From assembly GCA_032821775.1 (NCBI GenBank), contig JAVLRN010000008.1, positions 1,922,001-1,986,000 on the forward strand: DNA of 64,000 nucleotides, written 5' to 3'. Below, piece by piece: positions 1 to 11,987 of the stretch. The notes below the pieces were generated by a model. That model was not told the DNA's origin, searched no databases, and worked only from the letters and a program-made list of their open reading frames with translations. Within the stretch, counting starts at the first letter, position 1. Each line of letters begins with the position of its first letter. A program made the translations under genes and the position numbers. The stretch is from Sanguinoderma infundibulare. Taxonomy: Eukaryota; Basidiomycota; Agaricomycetes; Polyporales; Polyporaceae.

Positions 1-2383
1 GGTCGATCATAAACCCCGAATAACTGAGCAAGTTGCCCAACCCCTTCCTCATCGACTGCGCATAAGGCAGTCGGCTGATCACCGGGTACTGGAACACGTT
101 ATCCGGGAGCACAATATCCTCCTTGTCGACGACCTGGTACATCGTTTCTCCGCCTCCCCCCACCTCGTGGATAAGCGCGTCAACGGGGTCATCCATCCGT
201 TTTGGGTGCACATTGAAGTCCATCATGAGCATCGCCATCTTCCTGTCCCCGTTCGCTTCCTGCAGCGGGATTGGCGGGAAGATGATGCGCTCACCGTGGA
301 GGTACCTGGGGTACGGCCACCGCACGGTCAGCGGGATACGTATGCGTAGGACTGGGGCAGACCCCGAGTCACCTGTGCGGGGAGACGTACCTCAGCCACT
401 GGAAGTGCGCGATCCGGTTCAAGAAGCGCGTGTTGTCCGGGCCCCAGTCATCCCACTCCTTCTCGACGATCTCCGCCTTCGCTCCAGAGCCGACGCCGGA
501 TGGGATATGGGAGAGCAGGTAGCGATTGTGCAGGAAGAGGTGGTAGCTTGTCGGGTGGTCGCCGTAGGAGATCGACATCATGTGAACATGAGCGCCGCGC
601 GCGCTCTCGAACACCCGGCCTGGCGTCGGGTTCGTGACGAACGGCGCTGCGTGGGCGTGGAAACGTCGGATACGCTGTCCGGGCTTCGTCGCGGGCAGAC
701 CGAGGATGGCAATCTGGGTGGGGAGTAACCGATGGTCGATAGATGGCGACTGAGGTATAGAGGAAGAAGCATCATCTTCGTCGCGATCGTCGAACGTGTA
801 GAGCTCGATCGAGCCGTGGTTGGTGGTCACGGTAATCATGAAGGCACGGTTTGAGACAAACGAGAAGTCGTATGATCCTGTTGGCAAGTCGAAGCCGACA
901 CAGTTCTGTGGCATTTCGGGATCAACTGACAAACCACGCTGAACATGGTGAGAAGCACTGACCACGACGAGCTTGCCCGTCCGCCAATTCCAGATGATAA
1001 GACTGGCCCCATGAACCCAAAAGAACGTGCCAACGACATCGTCCACGATCTGAACGAACGAGCTGCCCACCTGGAAAGGAACTGGTGATTGGAGCTGCTG
1101 TACGCGAGCCTTTGGATGTGGCTTGTTGCTGCTGATCGTCCGCAATTGGATGGTGAAGCTTAACCCAACGAGATGGCTTCAGAACGCTGTCAGCCCATAA
1201 GAGAACGAGAAGTGAACTATGCAACAAGACTGTACTCCTGTGTGCACGCACGTAACAGCATGTATCGCTCAGCCTGCCAATAGTGGTTGGCCAGCCACAT
1301 TTAGTCTGCAAGCGTGCGAGCGCAACGGAGTGACCCGGCGCAAACCGCGTAAAACTCAAGTGTCTCCAACTGGTGTGGCGCACTGTAACGGGCGAAAGTG
1401 ACCGCGTTGAGACAGCACGCACGGCTCACAAGCTGCTGCACACGCAAAAAATGTTCCCTGTCAACACGCTGTTGTGCCTGCCGTGGGTACCACGCGCAGG
1501 GACAACGGAAACTACGGCATCACTAGATGCGGATCAGGGTACTGTAGCCCAAGTACAACGGTAAAATGGGTTTCAATATCCATACCATCCTCCTCTGCGG
1601 TGACGGGGAATGTCTTTGTGGCGGAAACAAGTCCATTCACAATGAAGATCGGACGATTGAAGGGCGCAGGGACCCCATTCCGCTCCCAGTATATTGCAAA
1701 CACGAAGTAAACCGTACTTGGGTCATGGGTTGTTCTTCGAAGCCCATTGGATCACGAATAGGGAACGTAGAACTCGGACGCATGCATGTTTCAACTCGAT
1801 TGAAAATCACGCACCTGGCAACGTCATCCGCAATAACCAACGCCACGAGGTCCTGCGACGGGTCTATGGCGAAGTCCCGTATCCGCACTCCCAAGTTATC
1901 CCTCTCGATCTTCCTAGCGCCTTCGGTGCTCGTGGGCAGCCAAGTGAGTTCGAGATGTTCTGAGCCGGAGAAGTCGTTGCCCATAGATGATGCGAACACG
2001 CCGTCGACGAGCTCGTACGCTTGACATAACGCTGGGGCGGCGATAGGGACAATCTTGGTCCAATTGAGATATCTCCAGCGCGCGCGCCGTTGGAGAAGAA
2101 GCTGGAGACGTTCGGAGGTGGGAAGGTTGCAGCCGACACCATCTACCAGACCGTCCACCCCAAGCTCGATGTTGTATTGAAGTTCAAGGGATCCTTTGAT
2201 GACCTCGCGAACGCTCTTGCAGATCTAAGAAATCGGAATGATAAACGGATTAGTTGCTTCCCGCGACTTATCAGCACAACTGCGTACTCCGGAGCAGCGC
2301 ACCAGCGCCTTGTGGTCCAGATGCCTCAGGCATTCGACGAGTAGTTCTCCGGGCAACCCGAGAAGATTGGCTTCCAGGGCCAT
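1..2383 (-). CDS. F-box protein, 3' end beyond the window
   Basis: Probable substrate-recognition subunit of an SCF-type ubiquitin ligase. Exons read complement(<1..305, 391..905, 963..1158, 1815..2224, 2288..2383); about 507 residues are visible. The F-box lies at residues 9-50 (LPGELLVECLRHLDHKALVR followed by a CKSVREVI helix). The rest is the beta-rich region usual in agaricomycete F-box proteins, with WNWRTGK near residue 210 and YDFSFVSNRAFMI soon after. The start ATG at 2383 was chosen because it sits 8 residues before the F-box and because a TATA box lies about 170 bases upstream. Introns are 63, 656, 57 and 85 nt; the 656-nt intron 2 is far longer than the others. Frames join without stops at every proposed junction. 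The target protein cannot be told from the sequence. Confidence 0.82.
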
Positions 2384-3719
2384 GGCGTCGAGGGCATTAC
2401 AGAACTCAGATGGAGATGAAGAAGGAATGATGAGAGAGAAGGAGAGGACAATGCCAGCGGCTGTAGCCAAACCTAGCAACGAGCGCCCGGCATTCAACTT
2501 CTCCCATCCAGCGCGATTCCCCCTCCTGCCAGCTTGCCTTGGGCTTACCAGCTTTTTATATACTTGGACTCGAACAGCTTCCACATTTCGACAACAGCGC
2601 TGGTCAATCCCACACTTTGCTGGCTCTAGAACGCGACCGTGGCACGGAGACACACGGACGTCTATTCCGAGGCATGTCCTTTTCAGTTACTTAATATCTG
2701 TGGCAAGTATCCCGATTCAACGGCATCTACGTGGGCCCTCCAATTGCGGATCCGTCGGTACAATGGCAAGGTTGTACTGCGACATATTTTGGTTCCACGG
2801 AGCATAACAAAGTTAACGTGCAAGTCTTGTCATCCAGTTGGACAATCTTCGTCTGCGTTCCGGATGCACGGAGATCCAGTGCAAGGTGACTGCGCGGTAT
2901 CTTTGGCGTGTGCTATCTGTGGCTTAACGAGCGTTTCAAGTCACCATATGGTGCCTCTAGAGACACCGTATTACCGTTCTGTCCGTGGCAAGCGACATTC
3001 GTGCCTGCACCGATAGGCCGATAAGCCAGCTTACTGTGGAGACTGTTCTGATAAAATTCCTCTGAATTCTAGCCGTGGGTATCCTTTGCTAGGTAGGGGA
3101 TACGTGCATCCAAGTGGACACTTTCCCTCCAGCTGCACTTGGATGAGCGTATGGCTCTCATGGCCCACCGTCATGCATTGATGCATTGCGACGTGCATCA
3201 TCGGGTTGTGGTCTCGTGCCCAGAGGATGACATACTGACTACATCGGGGCGCAGTGGATGGGCACGAGTTGAGATAGACGGTTGAGACGCAGGGCATGAT
3301 GATAACGCTTGGCGTCGGGAAATTGATCTACCCGCCCGGCGCTTTTCGCTTGCTTTGACAGAGCCGGAGACGAACTCCAGCGGGGAAGAACTATCAGCCT
3401 GTGTCTCGAGTGGACATTCTCGGCCGCTTGTACAGTTATCGATGTCTGCAGCGAATCCGAGTCAAGTCAGACGTTGAACCAAATGGGTAAAATTTATATG
3501 CATGGCGTCCAGCGCCCGCAGTTCCTATCTCACCTGATGCCAATCGGCCCTTCCCCACACTGTTGAGCGTTCCTCGGGTGGCCCACGTTATCTTCTGCTG
3601 CTCTGTATTTATGCTCCCAAGTATGCAACCTCCATCTCGCGATCACGGCTCCAGGTTCCCGTCTCTCTACTGTCCACAGGCTATCCGGTCGTCCCGCACA
3701 AGGCTGAAGACTGGAAACG
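2384..3719. other. intergenic, divergent promoters
   Basis: Space between the start of the F-box gene (-) and the start of the permease (+), so both promoters should be here. A TATA-like AATTTATATG lies near 3490. Short open frames in it show no recognisable protein. Confidence 0.5.
2553..2563 (-). promoter_or_regulatory. TATA box of the F-box gene
   Basis: On the minus strand the sequence reads GTATATAAAAAGC, about 170 bases before the ATG at 2383. Position and sequence fit a fungal core promoter; nothing else supports it. Confidence 0.4.
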
Positions 3720-6020
3720 ATGTCCGCAAAAGAGCCTTCCACGATTGACTCGGAGAAGAACGACGGGACGGCGATGGACGGGGTGCTCGACGACGAGCAG
3801 GAGTTGGCGCGTATGGGATACAAGCAGGAGCTCAAGTGCGTAATTCAACGTCCTAAGCATGTTGACCGAAGGAAGCTGATGGACTGCGACGACAGGCGAG
3901 ATTTAACCCTGCTGCAGGCGAGTGTTTGGCCTTGGGGGTTCCGGTGTGAGTGTGCACGCGAGCTTCACGACTGACGTCGGTGGGATCGTAGAATTTCGGT
4001 GTGTCCTTCTCGATCATTAGCATCATCACCGGCATGCCATCGCTCTTCCTTTATGGGTTGGTACGTCCCGATCATTTGTCCGTGCTCGCAAAAGGAGGCT
4101 GAGGTTGCGTGATTACATAGAACACCGGCGGTCCGGCTGTAATGGTTTGGGGATGGATTGTGGTTTGTGAGTTCATTTAATCTATCTGACGCTCTGCAAG
4201 TCCCCAATATGCTCGCTAGCGTTCTTCACTGCTATGGTCGGATTGGCCATGGGTGAGGTCTGCAGCGCACATCCCACGAGCGGTGGTCCATATTATTGGG
4301 CAGCGATGCTCTCCGACCGGCGACATGCTGCATTTGCCTCCTGGGTGACCGGTTGGTTCAACCTACTCGGACAGGTCGCAGTCACCACTGGCATTAGGTA
4401 AGAAAGTTTTTACGATGGCAACGAGGAATATGCAACCAACCTCGTGTCTTAAACAGCTTCGCGGCAGCGAACTTCATTTCAACTCTCGCGACCTTCCACA
4501 CGTCTTTCGTACCCCAACCAAGCATCACGATTGGCATTTACGCTGCAGTCCTCATTTCTCAAGGACTCATCAATACGTTCGGCGTGCACCTTCTCAAGTA
4601 CATCAACAACGTTTCTGTCTGGTGGCACGCGGTCGGCACAACTGCGATAATTATTGCCATCGTCGCCGCCGCCCCGACGCACCAGTCTGCCAAGTTCGTC
4701 TTTGAGCAGTTCATTGACAACACTGGTGTCGATGGAGTAGGCTGGGGCGAGCGCGCGAGTCACGCATACGTCGTTATTATCGGTATTCTCACCGCACAGT
4801 ATACTCTCACCGGTAAGCCTGTTCCCAACTATCCCGACGTGCATCGGGTCTAACACCTCATGCGCTCAGGGTTCGACGGCAGCGCGCATGTGAGTGCTTG
4901 TGGCGGTCAAGGCGCAGAGAAGAATTTAACACCGGGATGCACAGATGACCGAAGAGACGCACAACGCAGCCATGGCGGGCTCCATAGGCATCATTATGGC
5001 CATCGGGGTCTCCGCCGTCCTCGGCTTTGCTCTTCTTCTCGCTCTTCTCTTCTCCATCCAGGACCTCAACCGCACCGTCACTTCCTCCACCGGCCAGCCT
5101 GTTGCCCAGATATTCTTGGATACCGTCGGCGAGAAGGGGGCGATCGTTCTCATGGTGCGTACGCCGCCGCGTTTCAAGCTTCCGGTTAGGTTTGTGCGGA
5201 CGCGTCGCTTACCCGGGCCTGGATCTGCGGCCAGGTGATCATCATTGGCGGGATGTTCTTCTGCGGGACGTTCTCGATAACGTCGAATAGTCGTATGATG
5301 TACGCCTTCTCGCGCGATGGTGCCATTCCGGGACACAAGTTCTTCCACAAGGTGGACGAGAAGAGCAAGTCTCCTATCAGAACCGGTACGTCTCAGATTT
5401 CCATCGGCTCGTGGGTCTCCGAACTGACAATATGTTGTAGTTTGGCTGGCGTGTACGCTTAGCTTTATCCTCGGTCTTCCAAGTCTGGGAAGCTCGGTTG
5501 CATTCGCGGCCGCGACGAGTATAGCTACCATCGGGTTATACATCTCTTACGGTATGCCCCGCGCTCCTCGCGACACGCGTGTTTCTCGCTCACCTTCCGT
5601 GTCTCTCTGACAGGTATCCCGATCGCGCTGCGCGTCTTCTACGGAAAGCGCTTCAAGCGCGGGCCCTTCCACCTCGGACCGTTCTCCTATCCCGTCGCGA
5701 TCATCGCCTGCTTGTGGATCCTCTTCATTTCGATAGCATTCATCCTCCCCCAGGCGAACCCGGTCGACTCGCAGACTCTGAACTACGCCATCGTCGCCGT
5801 GGGCATCGTCATCACGTATGCCTTCGGCTTCTGGATCATCAGCGCTCGGAAGTGGTTTACGGGGCCAGTTCAGCAGATTGTGGTGGGTGCCTACACGAGC
5901 TTGTCGCGGTTTGCGTTCGATTAACTGTTTTGTGCTGTTATATAGAGTGTCGAGGACGAGGACCCTGCGACCGCGAAGGGGGTAGAGATGGTGCAGGTCG
6001 ATGACGGCCAGAAATCATGA
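3720..6020 (+). CDS. amino-acid / GABA-type permease (APC superfamily)
   Basis: Plasma- or vacuolar-membrane transporter of the amino acid-choline/GABA permease type; the substrate is not readable. Twelve exons: 3720..3835, 3896..3917, 3992..4060, 4121..4166, 4220..4397, 4457..4812, 4870..4889, 4945..5154, 5235..5385, 5441..5551, 5614..5882, 5946..6020, giving 540 residues, normal for the family. The family's N-terminal signature NFGVSFSIISIITGMPSLF opens TM1, followed by the conserved GGPAVMVWGWIVV and SAHPTSGGPYYWAA. SITSNSRMMYAFSRDGAIPG marks the conserved loop in the middle, and about 12 hydrophobic segments are present. Exons of 22 and 20 nt are microexons. Intron 2 begins with GC rather than GT (CTGCAG|GCGAGT), and the frame demands this. 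The start ATG is the first in frame. No regulatory partner gene is adjacent. Confidence 0.9.
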
Positions 6021-6211
6021 TGGCCGACTCGGTCGATGGGTGCACTGCTTGACTTGTATGTTGTAGAACATCTCTTGACACTCATATCCTTCTTGCTCCC
6101 GACTACTTCGTTCGAAATGATGGGGTCCATCAATTAACCGAAAACTACTCGAAAGCCATACGGAGCGCGACAATTAAACGAAGGCACGTTCGAAACAAGC
6201 TCCGACCAATC

Positions 6212-7479
6212 TTAGGCGACGGTGAAACTGGAAGGAGATGAGAAATTGTCGAAAATCCAGAAAAGGATGATACCCACTAAACCATGTCGTCAAGCGCGCC
6301 ATGCTGTGCGACAGCGACAAGTGCAGGCTGGTGGTTCGCGGCCGTGTTGATGGACGCGAGGCGGTAAACGCCAGCGGGAAGGCCCCCGAAGACATCGCCG
6401 GTGAGGATACCTCCCTGGTCCTTCTCGTCCAAGCCCTTGAAGAACGTAAACGCCGTCGGGTCGGTGGGCGTGGTGCTGTCGAGCGACTTGACGGCGTCGA
6501 TGACGATGTGCGAGTGGCCCTTGATGTCCCCCTGCGCGTTCACCTGCTGCGGCGCGGCGAAGTAGTTCTGGGCCGCGTTCACGAAGTTGCCCGTCTCGAG
6601 GTGCTTGATCGCGAGCTGGACGGTGAAGTTCGTGTTCGCCTGGACGGTCGCGCCGTTTGTGGGGAAGACGAACTTGGAGGAGGGCATGTTCGTCGTGGCC
6701 GCGATGACGCCCATCGGCGCGGGGTTGCACGAGCCCGTCTTGACCTGCTGGCCGTTCGTGATCGGGAGGTTGGGCACGGTCGCGCAGAAGTTGATGAAGT
6801 TGTTCGAGGACGTGAGCGAGGCGACTTGGCCCGCCTCGGGCACGTCCTGCCCGTTGTTCTCGAAGCCGGTGGCGATCACCGATTGGAGGAGGGCCAGCGA
6901 GGACTGGGGGTCTCTGTTTGCGGTGCCGTTCGCAGCGGTGCTGTTGCCTGCCGCGGCGGAGCTAGCGGCCTGTGCGGAAATCTAAGCGTTTAATGTGGTG
7001 TTTGGCAGGACCTTGAACGTACGGGTGGTGCTGCAGTTGATGCAGTACCGCTGGCAGCGACCGATCCCGCCGCGGCGGTGCCACTCGCGCTGTTTGCAGC
7101 ACCCTTTCCCTTGCCACCGTTGCCACCTCTACCGCGTTGGCCTCGATGACCCTGCCTTCCACGACGGCGCTCGAGGCTCCCTGTCCCAGTTGCGGTATTG
7201 CGCGGGTCCCGGTCTGCGAGGTCAGCGACGATACATGCGCTTTGGCCCGAGGTACAGGCAGGGTTCGCGTTCAGAGTCGTGAACTTCTTACTAAACGGCG
7301 ATAAAGGATCAGGAGCCATTAGCGAGTTTATAAAATGCAAAGATACGGAAAACTCAAGCTTACTCGAGTGCGATCGCATCCTTCCCGTTCTCCAGGGTGA
7401 AAGCCTCACGAGGGAAGTATGCGGGACTGGCAGACGCAGCGAAGACGAGGGAGAGAGCAACGATGGCGGAGTACTTCAT
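6212..7479 (-). CDS. secreted protein family, copy A
   Basis: Predicted secreted protein of 363 residues, function unknown; homologues in basidiomycetes are sometimes mislabelled as ribosomal protein S17. Exons complement(6212..6227, 6278..6969, 7023..7290, 7364..7479). Residues 1-18 form a signal peptide (MKYSAIVALSLVFAASAS). A short segment with FTLENGKDAIAL and a CTSGQSAC pair follows, resembling the start of a chitin-binding-like module found in larger relatives, but it stops early. An Arg/Gly-rich and then Ala/Ser/Thr-rich linker comes next, then a conserved domain with GFENNGQDVPEAGQV, FINFCATVP, GVIAATTNMPSSKF, GHSHIVID and NHQPALVAVAQHG. The last intron splits the YFTVA end, as in copies B and C. 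Phases are identical at the last two introns in all three copies. Copies B and C lie at 25.5 and 29.6 kb. Confidence 0.85.
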
Positions 7480-7555
7480 GACTGTCGTGAAGGTATACGG
7501 AGGCGGTCTACGCGATACAGAAAGTGAGTAGAAGAAAGGGAGGGTATCTGCCAGC

Positions 7556-7569
7556 GGACTCCAGGTCGC
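7556..7569 (-). promoter_or_regulatory. conserved leader element of copy A
   Basis: On the gene's strand this reads GCGACCTGGAGTCC. It is about 30 bases downstream of the TATA box and about 80 upstream of the ATG. The same element is at 25447..25460 (one mismatch) and 30811..30824 in the two paralogs, at equivalent positions. Confidence 0.6.
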
Positions 7570-7599
7570 TGAAGTAGCCGATGTGGGATGGGGAGAGAT

Positions 7600-7606
7600 T
7601 TATATA
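7600..7606 (-). promoter_or_regulatory. TATA box of copy A
   Basis: TATATAA on the minus strand, about 121 bases before the ATG and about 30 before the conserved leader element. Confidence 0.55.
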
Positions 7607-8581
7607 CTCGCTGCATCTAGCGGCGGCGACTCGTTTGGACATCATTATTGGGGACCAGGGGGCATGAGAGGTCCCAACAGTGTCGCCAACCTGACCGGCG
7701 TGATTTGGCCGTGATTACCGCCACGCCTTGTGCGGGAGATATATGGGATCAACGGACCCATGATACTAACCTCCAGCGCATGTTAGAGCAGGGGCGGGGC
7801 TTGAAGATTGACAGTTGTCCCAACTGTAACCTGGGGGCAAGGCCAACACACCCGGTGGATGGCATAGGGTAACGGTTGCTGAAACACCCAACAGGGGAGA
7901 CGTAGAAAGCCTGCCGGACAGTAGACACGAGACAATCGCCGCCGGGACAGGCAACCCAACCGCCAGGCTTTGATCCCGAGATCCTGTAAAGTTCAACGGC
8001 ATCAACAATACAGCGCGCGAGCATGATCGTATGGTATCGGATCACATATATACCTGTTTGCGCCGGTAGGCCAGCCACAATAGCATCGCGCACCCCCGGA
8101 TGTTCTGTATGGTCCAGGTTCACGCCGCTGTCAACCATATACCAGGACTTACACCAGGACGTCTTGCCAAGAGGCCACAAGACGAAAGGGTACTACTATA
8201 CGTAATCTGGAGCAGCGCTCCGCCGACCTTCTCCGTTTCGTGATCGAGGAACATCACCGCCGTCAATGTTCTGAAAGGCGGTGCGATGTCAATGTCAAGT
8301 TTTGAGCGTATCATTCATTCACGAACAGACATCACGATTCAGCAACCTTACAACTCGAGCGTAAACGACCCGACTCCCTTGCGCAGATTTCAGAGCACGG
8401 CCAGGAACACGTCAACCCAACAAACATACACATGATTTTGAGGTACAAAGCATGGCCTGAGTCCTCACGGTGTTTCATCAGCGTGCCGCACGGCAAGAGG
8501 AGACCCGAAGTAGGTACTTACAGCACACAAAACAGCGTGGTTCATCCAACCAAGGTCGCAGCCCACAAGGCATTGACCCCG
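7607..8581. other. intergenic
   Basis: Upstream of secreted copy A and downstream of the HPD-motif gene. Open frames here are short, overlap each other and match nothing I recognise. Confidence 0.4.
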
Positions 8582-9585
8582 TTAAGAACTCACGGCGGTC
8601 AAGAGCCTAGTCAAGTGTTGAATGACGACCCCAGCGGCCTCCTTCGTAATCTCCCGGTCTGCTTCCTTGACCTTCGGCAGCACCATTGCTTCGAATTTGT
8701 CTGGGTGCCACCGAATGATCTCCTCCTTGACGCGGTCTTTCTTCTGGCCTCGGAGGGCTACATGGCTGGGATGCAGCACAAAGAAGGCGACCGCGTTGTA
8801 TGTGATGTCCACAGGGCGCGGAGCAACACTGGCGTCGCCGGGCTTTGCGAACACGCCGTGGAAGAGGGGTAGGGGAAAATCCGAGTATGTAAGAGAACCG
8901 TCGGCGACCGTAGTAGCGATGGGAGACCTCAGGTCGCTCCACTTCCGGCCGTAAGCCGCAGTAAGAGCGACTAGTCTAGGGTCGTCGTCTGACAGAGCGC
9001 GAAGAGCCCTGACGGCTTGCCAGTCCGGCGGCCCCCGCACAGTGTCGTGGCCAAGCCCCCAGAAGGCCTCCCTCAGCTTCCTGAGGCTCTCTAACAACGC
9101 CTCGAGGCTCTCGGACAACCGCTTGAAGCTCTCGGACAATCGCTTGAGGCTCTCGGACAATTCCCTGAAGCTCTTTGATATCTCGTCTTCAACTTGATCG
9201 AACGGCTTCATTTCCGCCGGACGCTGTAGTCCTTCGAGGACCGCTGACGACATACGGTCGGTTTCGTTACCGAGGTCCATGGTGATCGACCGGCAGATGA
9301 ATTGGATCTTCAGCGACTCGACGACCAACGAACGCCACAGTTCGTCGTCGTCCCCGAGGCCGCTCTCGGCTTGGGTTTGGGCGAAGCCCTCCTCCCAGAC
9401 CTTCAAACGGTCATCGTTTCCGGGTGGCGTGCTCGAGGCTTCGGTGTCATTCTAGTCGTTCGCCGGACCATTGAAAAGATATGCGTCAGTCCCCATCGCT
9501 TCCGATCGGTCTGTGAACTCACCATAAGATCCACACCAAACAGCCTGCCGAACGACGAATGTTTCGGTACTAGTGCTTGATGCAT
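8582..9585 (-). CDS. coiled-coil protein with RWHPDKF motif, function unknown
   Basis: Predicted protein of 310 residues, exons complement(8582..9451, 9523..9585) with a 71-nt intron. The centre is a run of heptads (LSESLKR, LSESFKR, LSESLEA, LLESLRK) that should form an amphipathic coiled coil, coded by 21-nt tandem repeats. Near the C-terminus stands IIRWHPDKFEAMVLPKVKE. An RWHPDKF segment ahead of a helix occurs in fungal and NFKBIL1-like proteins and recalls the HPD loop of J-domains, but no full J-domain is present. The second exon has no in-frame ATG before an upstream stop, so the first exon is inferred from a good donor (ATG|GTGAGT) and CTAG acceptor; the true start may be further upstream. 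The last codons before the stop (GCC|GTGAGT) also look like a splice donor, so the C-terminus is uncertain. Confidence 0.6.
9083..9166 (-). repeat. 21-nt tandem repeat, 4 units, inside the coiled-coil gene
   Basis: Four adjacent 21-base units (plus-strand consensus GAGGCTCTCGGACAAYCGCTT) at 9083, 9104, 9125 and 9146. Each encodes one heptad, so unit gain or loss would keep the frame and lengthen or shorten the coil. Confidence 0.8.
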
Positions 9586-10785
9586 TCCACGATCCAAGAC
9601 CCGGACGATGGAGGTACGGTGACACAACGGGATCTGAAAGGAGGCGGGAATAAGGGAGGGAGCTGAACGAACAGACCGCACTGCTGGAGTCACTCGCGAG
9701 ATCGCGCTGAACCCTGAGAGTACATGCGTGGCAAAAGCGAGGCGATATACGTCTCAGGAACGCTTCTTACAGCTATTTTCAGATCGAAAGGCCTTCTTGA
9801 AAACAACACGTCCAGGTCGGTTAGCTAGCCGACGTAGATGGGAGCCGAATCTAGGAATCCGACGTCCCAGTGGACCGCTCAGCACAGTTGTCGCGGCGCC
9901 CGCTGCCCCAGGACACGACGTGAGGATAGGGTACCTCGACGTCCGGAGCTACCATAAACGTGAACTAGACAGCCGACGTGAACGTATTTTTTTCGGGAGG
10001 GCATCGATCTGAAAACAGCTGTAACCCTTCACACAGAACGCATGTGCATAGAAGGCGCCGAACAACGGAACACACCTCTCTTTTAAGCGCAGATCTTAGT
10101 TTGTCTCCCAAGTTCCAACCATCGTGTGCAGATTCACTGACCAATGGGTACTATATTGGTGTTTCACGCCTGTGATCTACGGTACGAAGGCTAGTTAGAC
10201 AGATTATTAGGCTCTATAAAGAACATGAGAGCAGCGACCTGCCAGTGACATGCAATGTTCGACAACCCGTTTTCGTTCTGACTTTAACATTGGTATCAGA
10301 AGTAGTCTGATAAACACAGGGTTCGTCATGGCGTGAGGAGGGAGTACGCGGCGCAGGCGTCGAGTTGGCGGCATTGACGGTTAAAAACAAAGTCCAGCCC
10401 GTCTCAAACCGCCCTTTCCAGAATTAGTAATCAGAGCGCCCATTGCTACTCACCGCCCAGTGACGTCATACATTCTGCTCTTACACACCGTCCAGCTTCA
10501 ACCACTTCGTACACTGGCCGATTGTTGGCCATGCCGAATCCCAAGGAAAAGTGCAATTGTGACTGGTGGTTCTCATTCATTGAGGTAAATAGGCAGAATA
10601 CAGGACGGAGAGAGATCCGGTCACTCCTGGTCGCGCAGAGGAAATAAACAAGGTAGAGTCATAGGAATGGCGAGTTATGTGGATAAATGTGAGGGATAGA
10701 AGATATTAATGGCTTGCGTATGGTATGCCCCTATCTTATATCGCGCGTGTCGCTCCTGGCAGACGCTGCGTGTTCCTGATCCTGC
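9586..10785. other. intergenic
   Basis: About 1.2 kb with no frame longer than 100 codons and no recognisable gene; the promoter of the coiled-coil gene should lie at its left end. Confidence 0.45.
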
Positions 10786-11987
10786 TCATACGATATCACC
10801 TGCGTAACGAGGTTCGGAACTTTGCGAACTCCTTGACTGTGGATACAGCTCCTTTGTCTCCTCAGCAAGATCGTGGTCTGCGAGCATCGCCACTTTGAGA
10901 GAGACATCTTCCCACGTGTCAGGCGTTTGTGCTTCGTTGAAGGCGAGCGCGCGGGCCTTGACCAAGGAATGAATAATACACTGCAGGCACACGAACTGCA
11001 CGCCCGGCTCCGTCAGCATCACATATCCCCACAAAAACTGGAGAGACTCACGGTGCACATCACATACAACAATAAGAAAAATATGGTTGCCGGGCTTTCC
11101 ACGCCAAGCGTGACCACATACACGATCCCACTTAGCGTATATGGTACCGCGGCGTGGATGATGAGCTGATATGCCACAATATACTTGTGCGCAACATGCA
11201 GGCCGAGCACGGGCTTGACATCACGTGCGCAGCGCCAGAGGCGAAGGCAAATGAGCGAGGATAGAGTGACGTTGAGCAAGATATCGACGGCGGCGTAGGT
11301 GTAATTGATGTGCTTGCTGGTGCCTAAGAAGAAGTTGTAGGATGGCAAGCCGGACATGACGGCCATCGCGACACCGAGGCCTGGCATGAAAGCATAAGCG
11401 TTCGGAGAACATACGTGGGGTTGGGAGGGGAGGGGACTTACCGGCAGTGCTCAAGTAGAGGAACAGAGGGAAGACAATGATGTGCCAGTTCCCCCAGACA
11501 CGATAACAGCGGTACAACTATGCAGTCCGTGCTTAGAGACACAATCAGGTTATGAGGGAAGGGACGTACTAGAAACCCATCACTGATGAGGTTCAAAATC
11601 ATCTTGGCAACACTGCCAAGTGTCTCATACCAAACTGTGACATGGTCATGTAAATACGCGGCGGGCCCTCCTGGGTAGTCGCGGTTATATATTGTCATTT
11701 TTCGGTAAAATTGCAATTGTACCACGGCGTAGATCGTGATCATGAGGAGCTGTGCGGTGCTCAAGGAGAGGAATAGTCGAAAGCTGCAACGATTGCGGTT
11801 GTCGTTGTTGTACAGGATCCTCTTCGTGCTGCGGACGTAAATAGTAAACCCCCACCCTGAATTAGGGAATCGTTAGTGAGTCAGAAAATGCACGAGTGAA
11901 CATCTAAGATTACGAACAATAGAGGGCTGCCATGCACAGGACTCCAAAAAGGAACGCCTCTTGCAAGATGATATCTGGGTTGGACAT
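10786..11987 (-). CDS. seven-TM membrane protein, agaricomycete family of unknown function
   Basis: Polytopic membrane protein of 323 residues. Exons complement(10786..10995, 11052..11380, 11442..11517, 11570..11856, 11918..11987), with introns of 56, 61, 52 and 61 nt. About seven hydrophobic segments are visible, beginning with FLFGVLCMAALYWWGFTIY, and the cytosolic tail is acidic (EDVSLKVAMLADHDLAEE). The sequence YRCYRVWGNWHIIVFPLFLY is the hallmark of a large lineage-expanded family in mushrooms whose role is unknown; it looks receptor-like in topology, but no ligand or G-protein motif can be claimed. The start at 11987 is the first ATG, about 60 bases below a TATA box. All joins keep frame. 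Confidence 0.82.

Noticed and set aside
6301..6993. 230-codon plus-strand frame
   Set aside because: Antisense shadow of secreted copy A; the same shadow is seen over copies B and C.
8640..8720. J-domain co-chaperone
   Set aside because: HPD is present in RWHPDKF, but helices I-IV of a J-domain are not recognisable around it.
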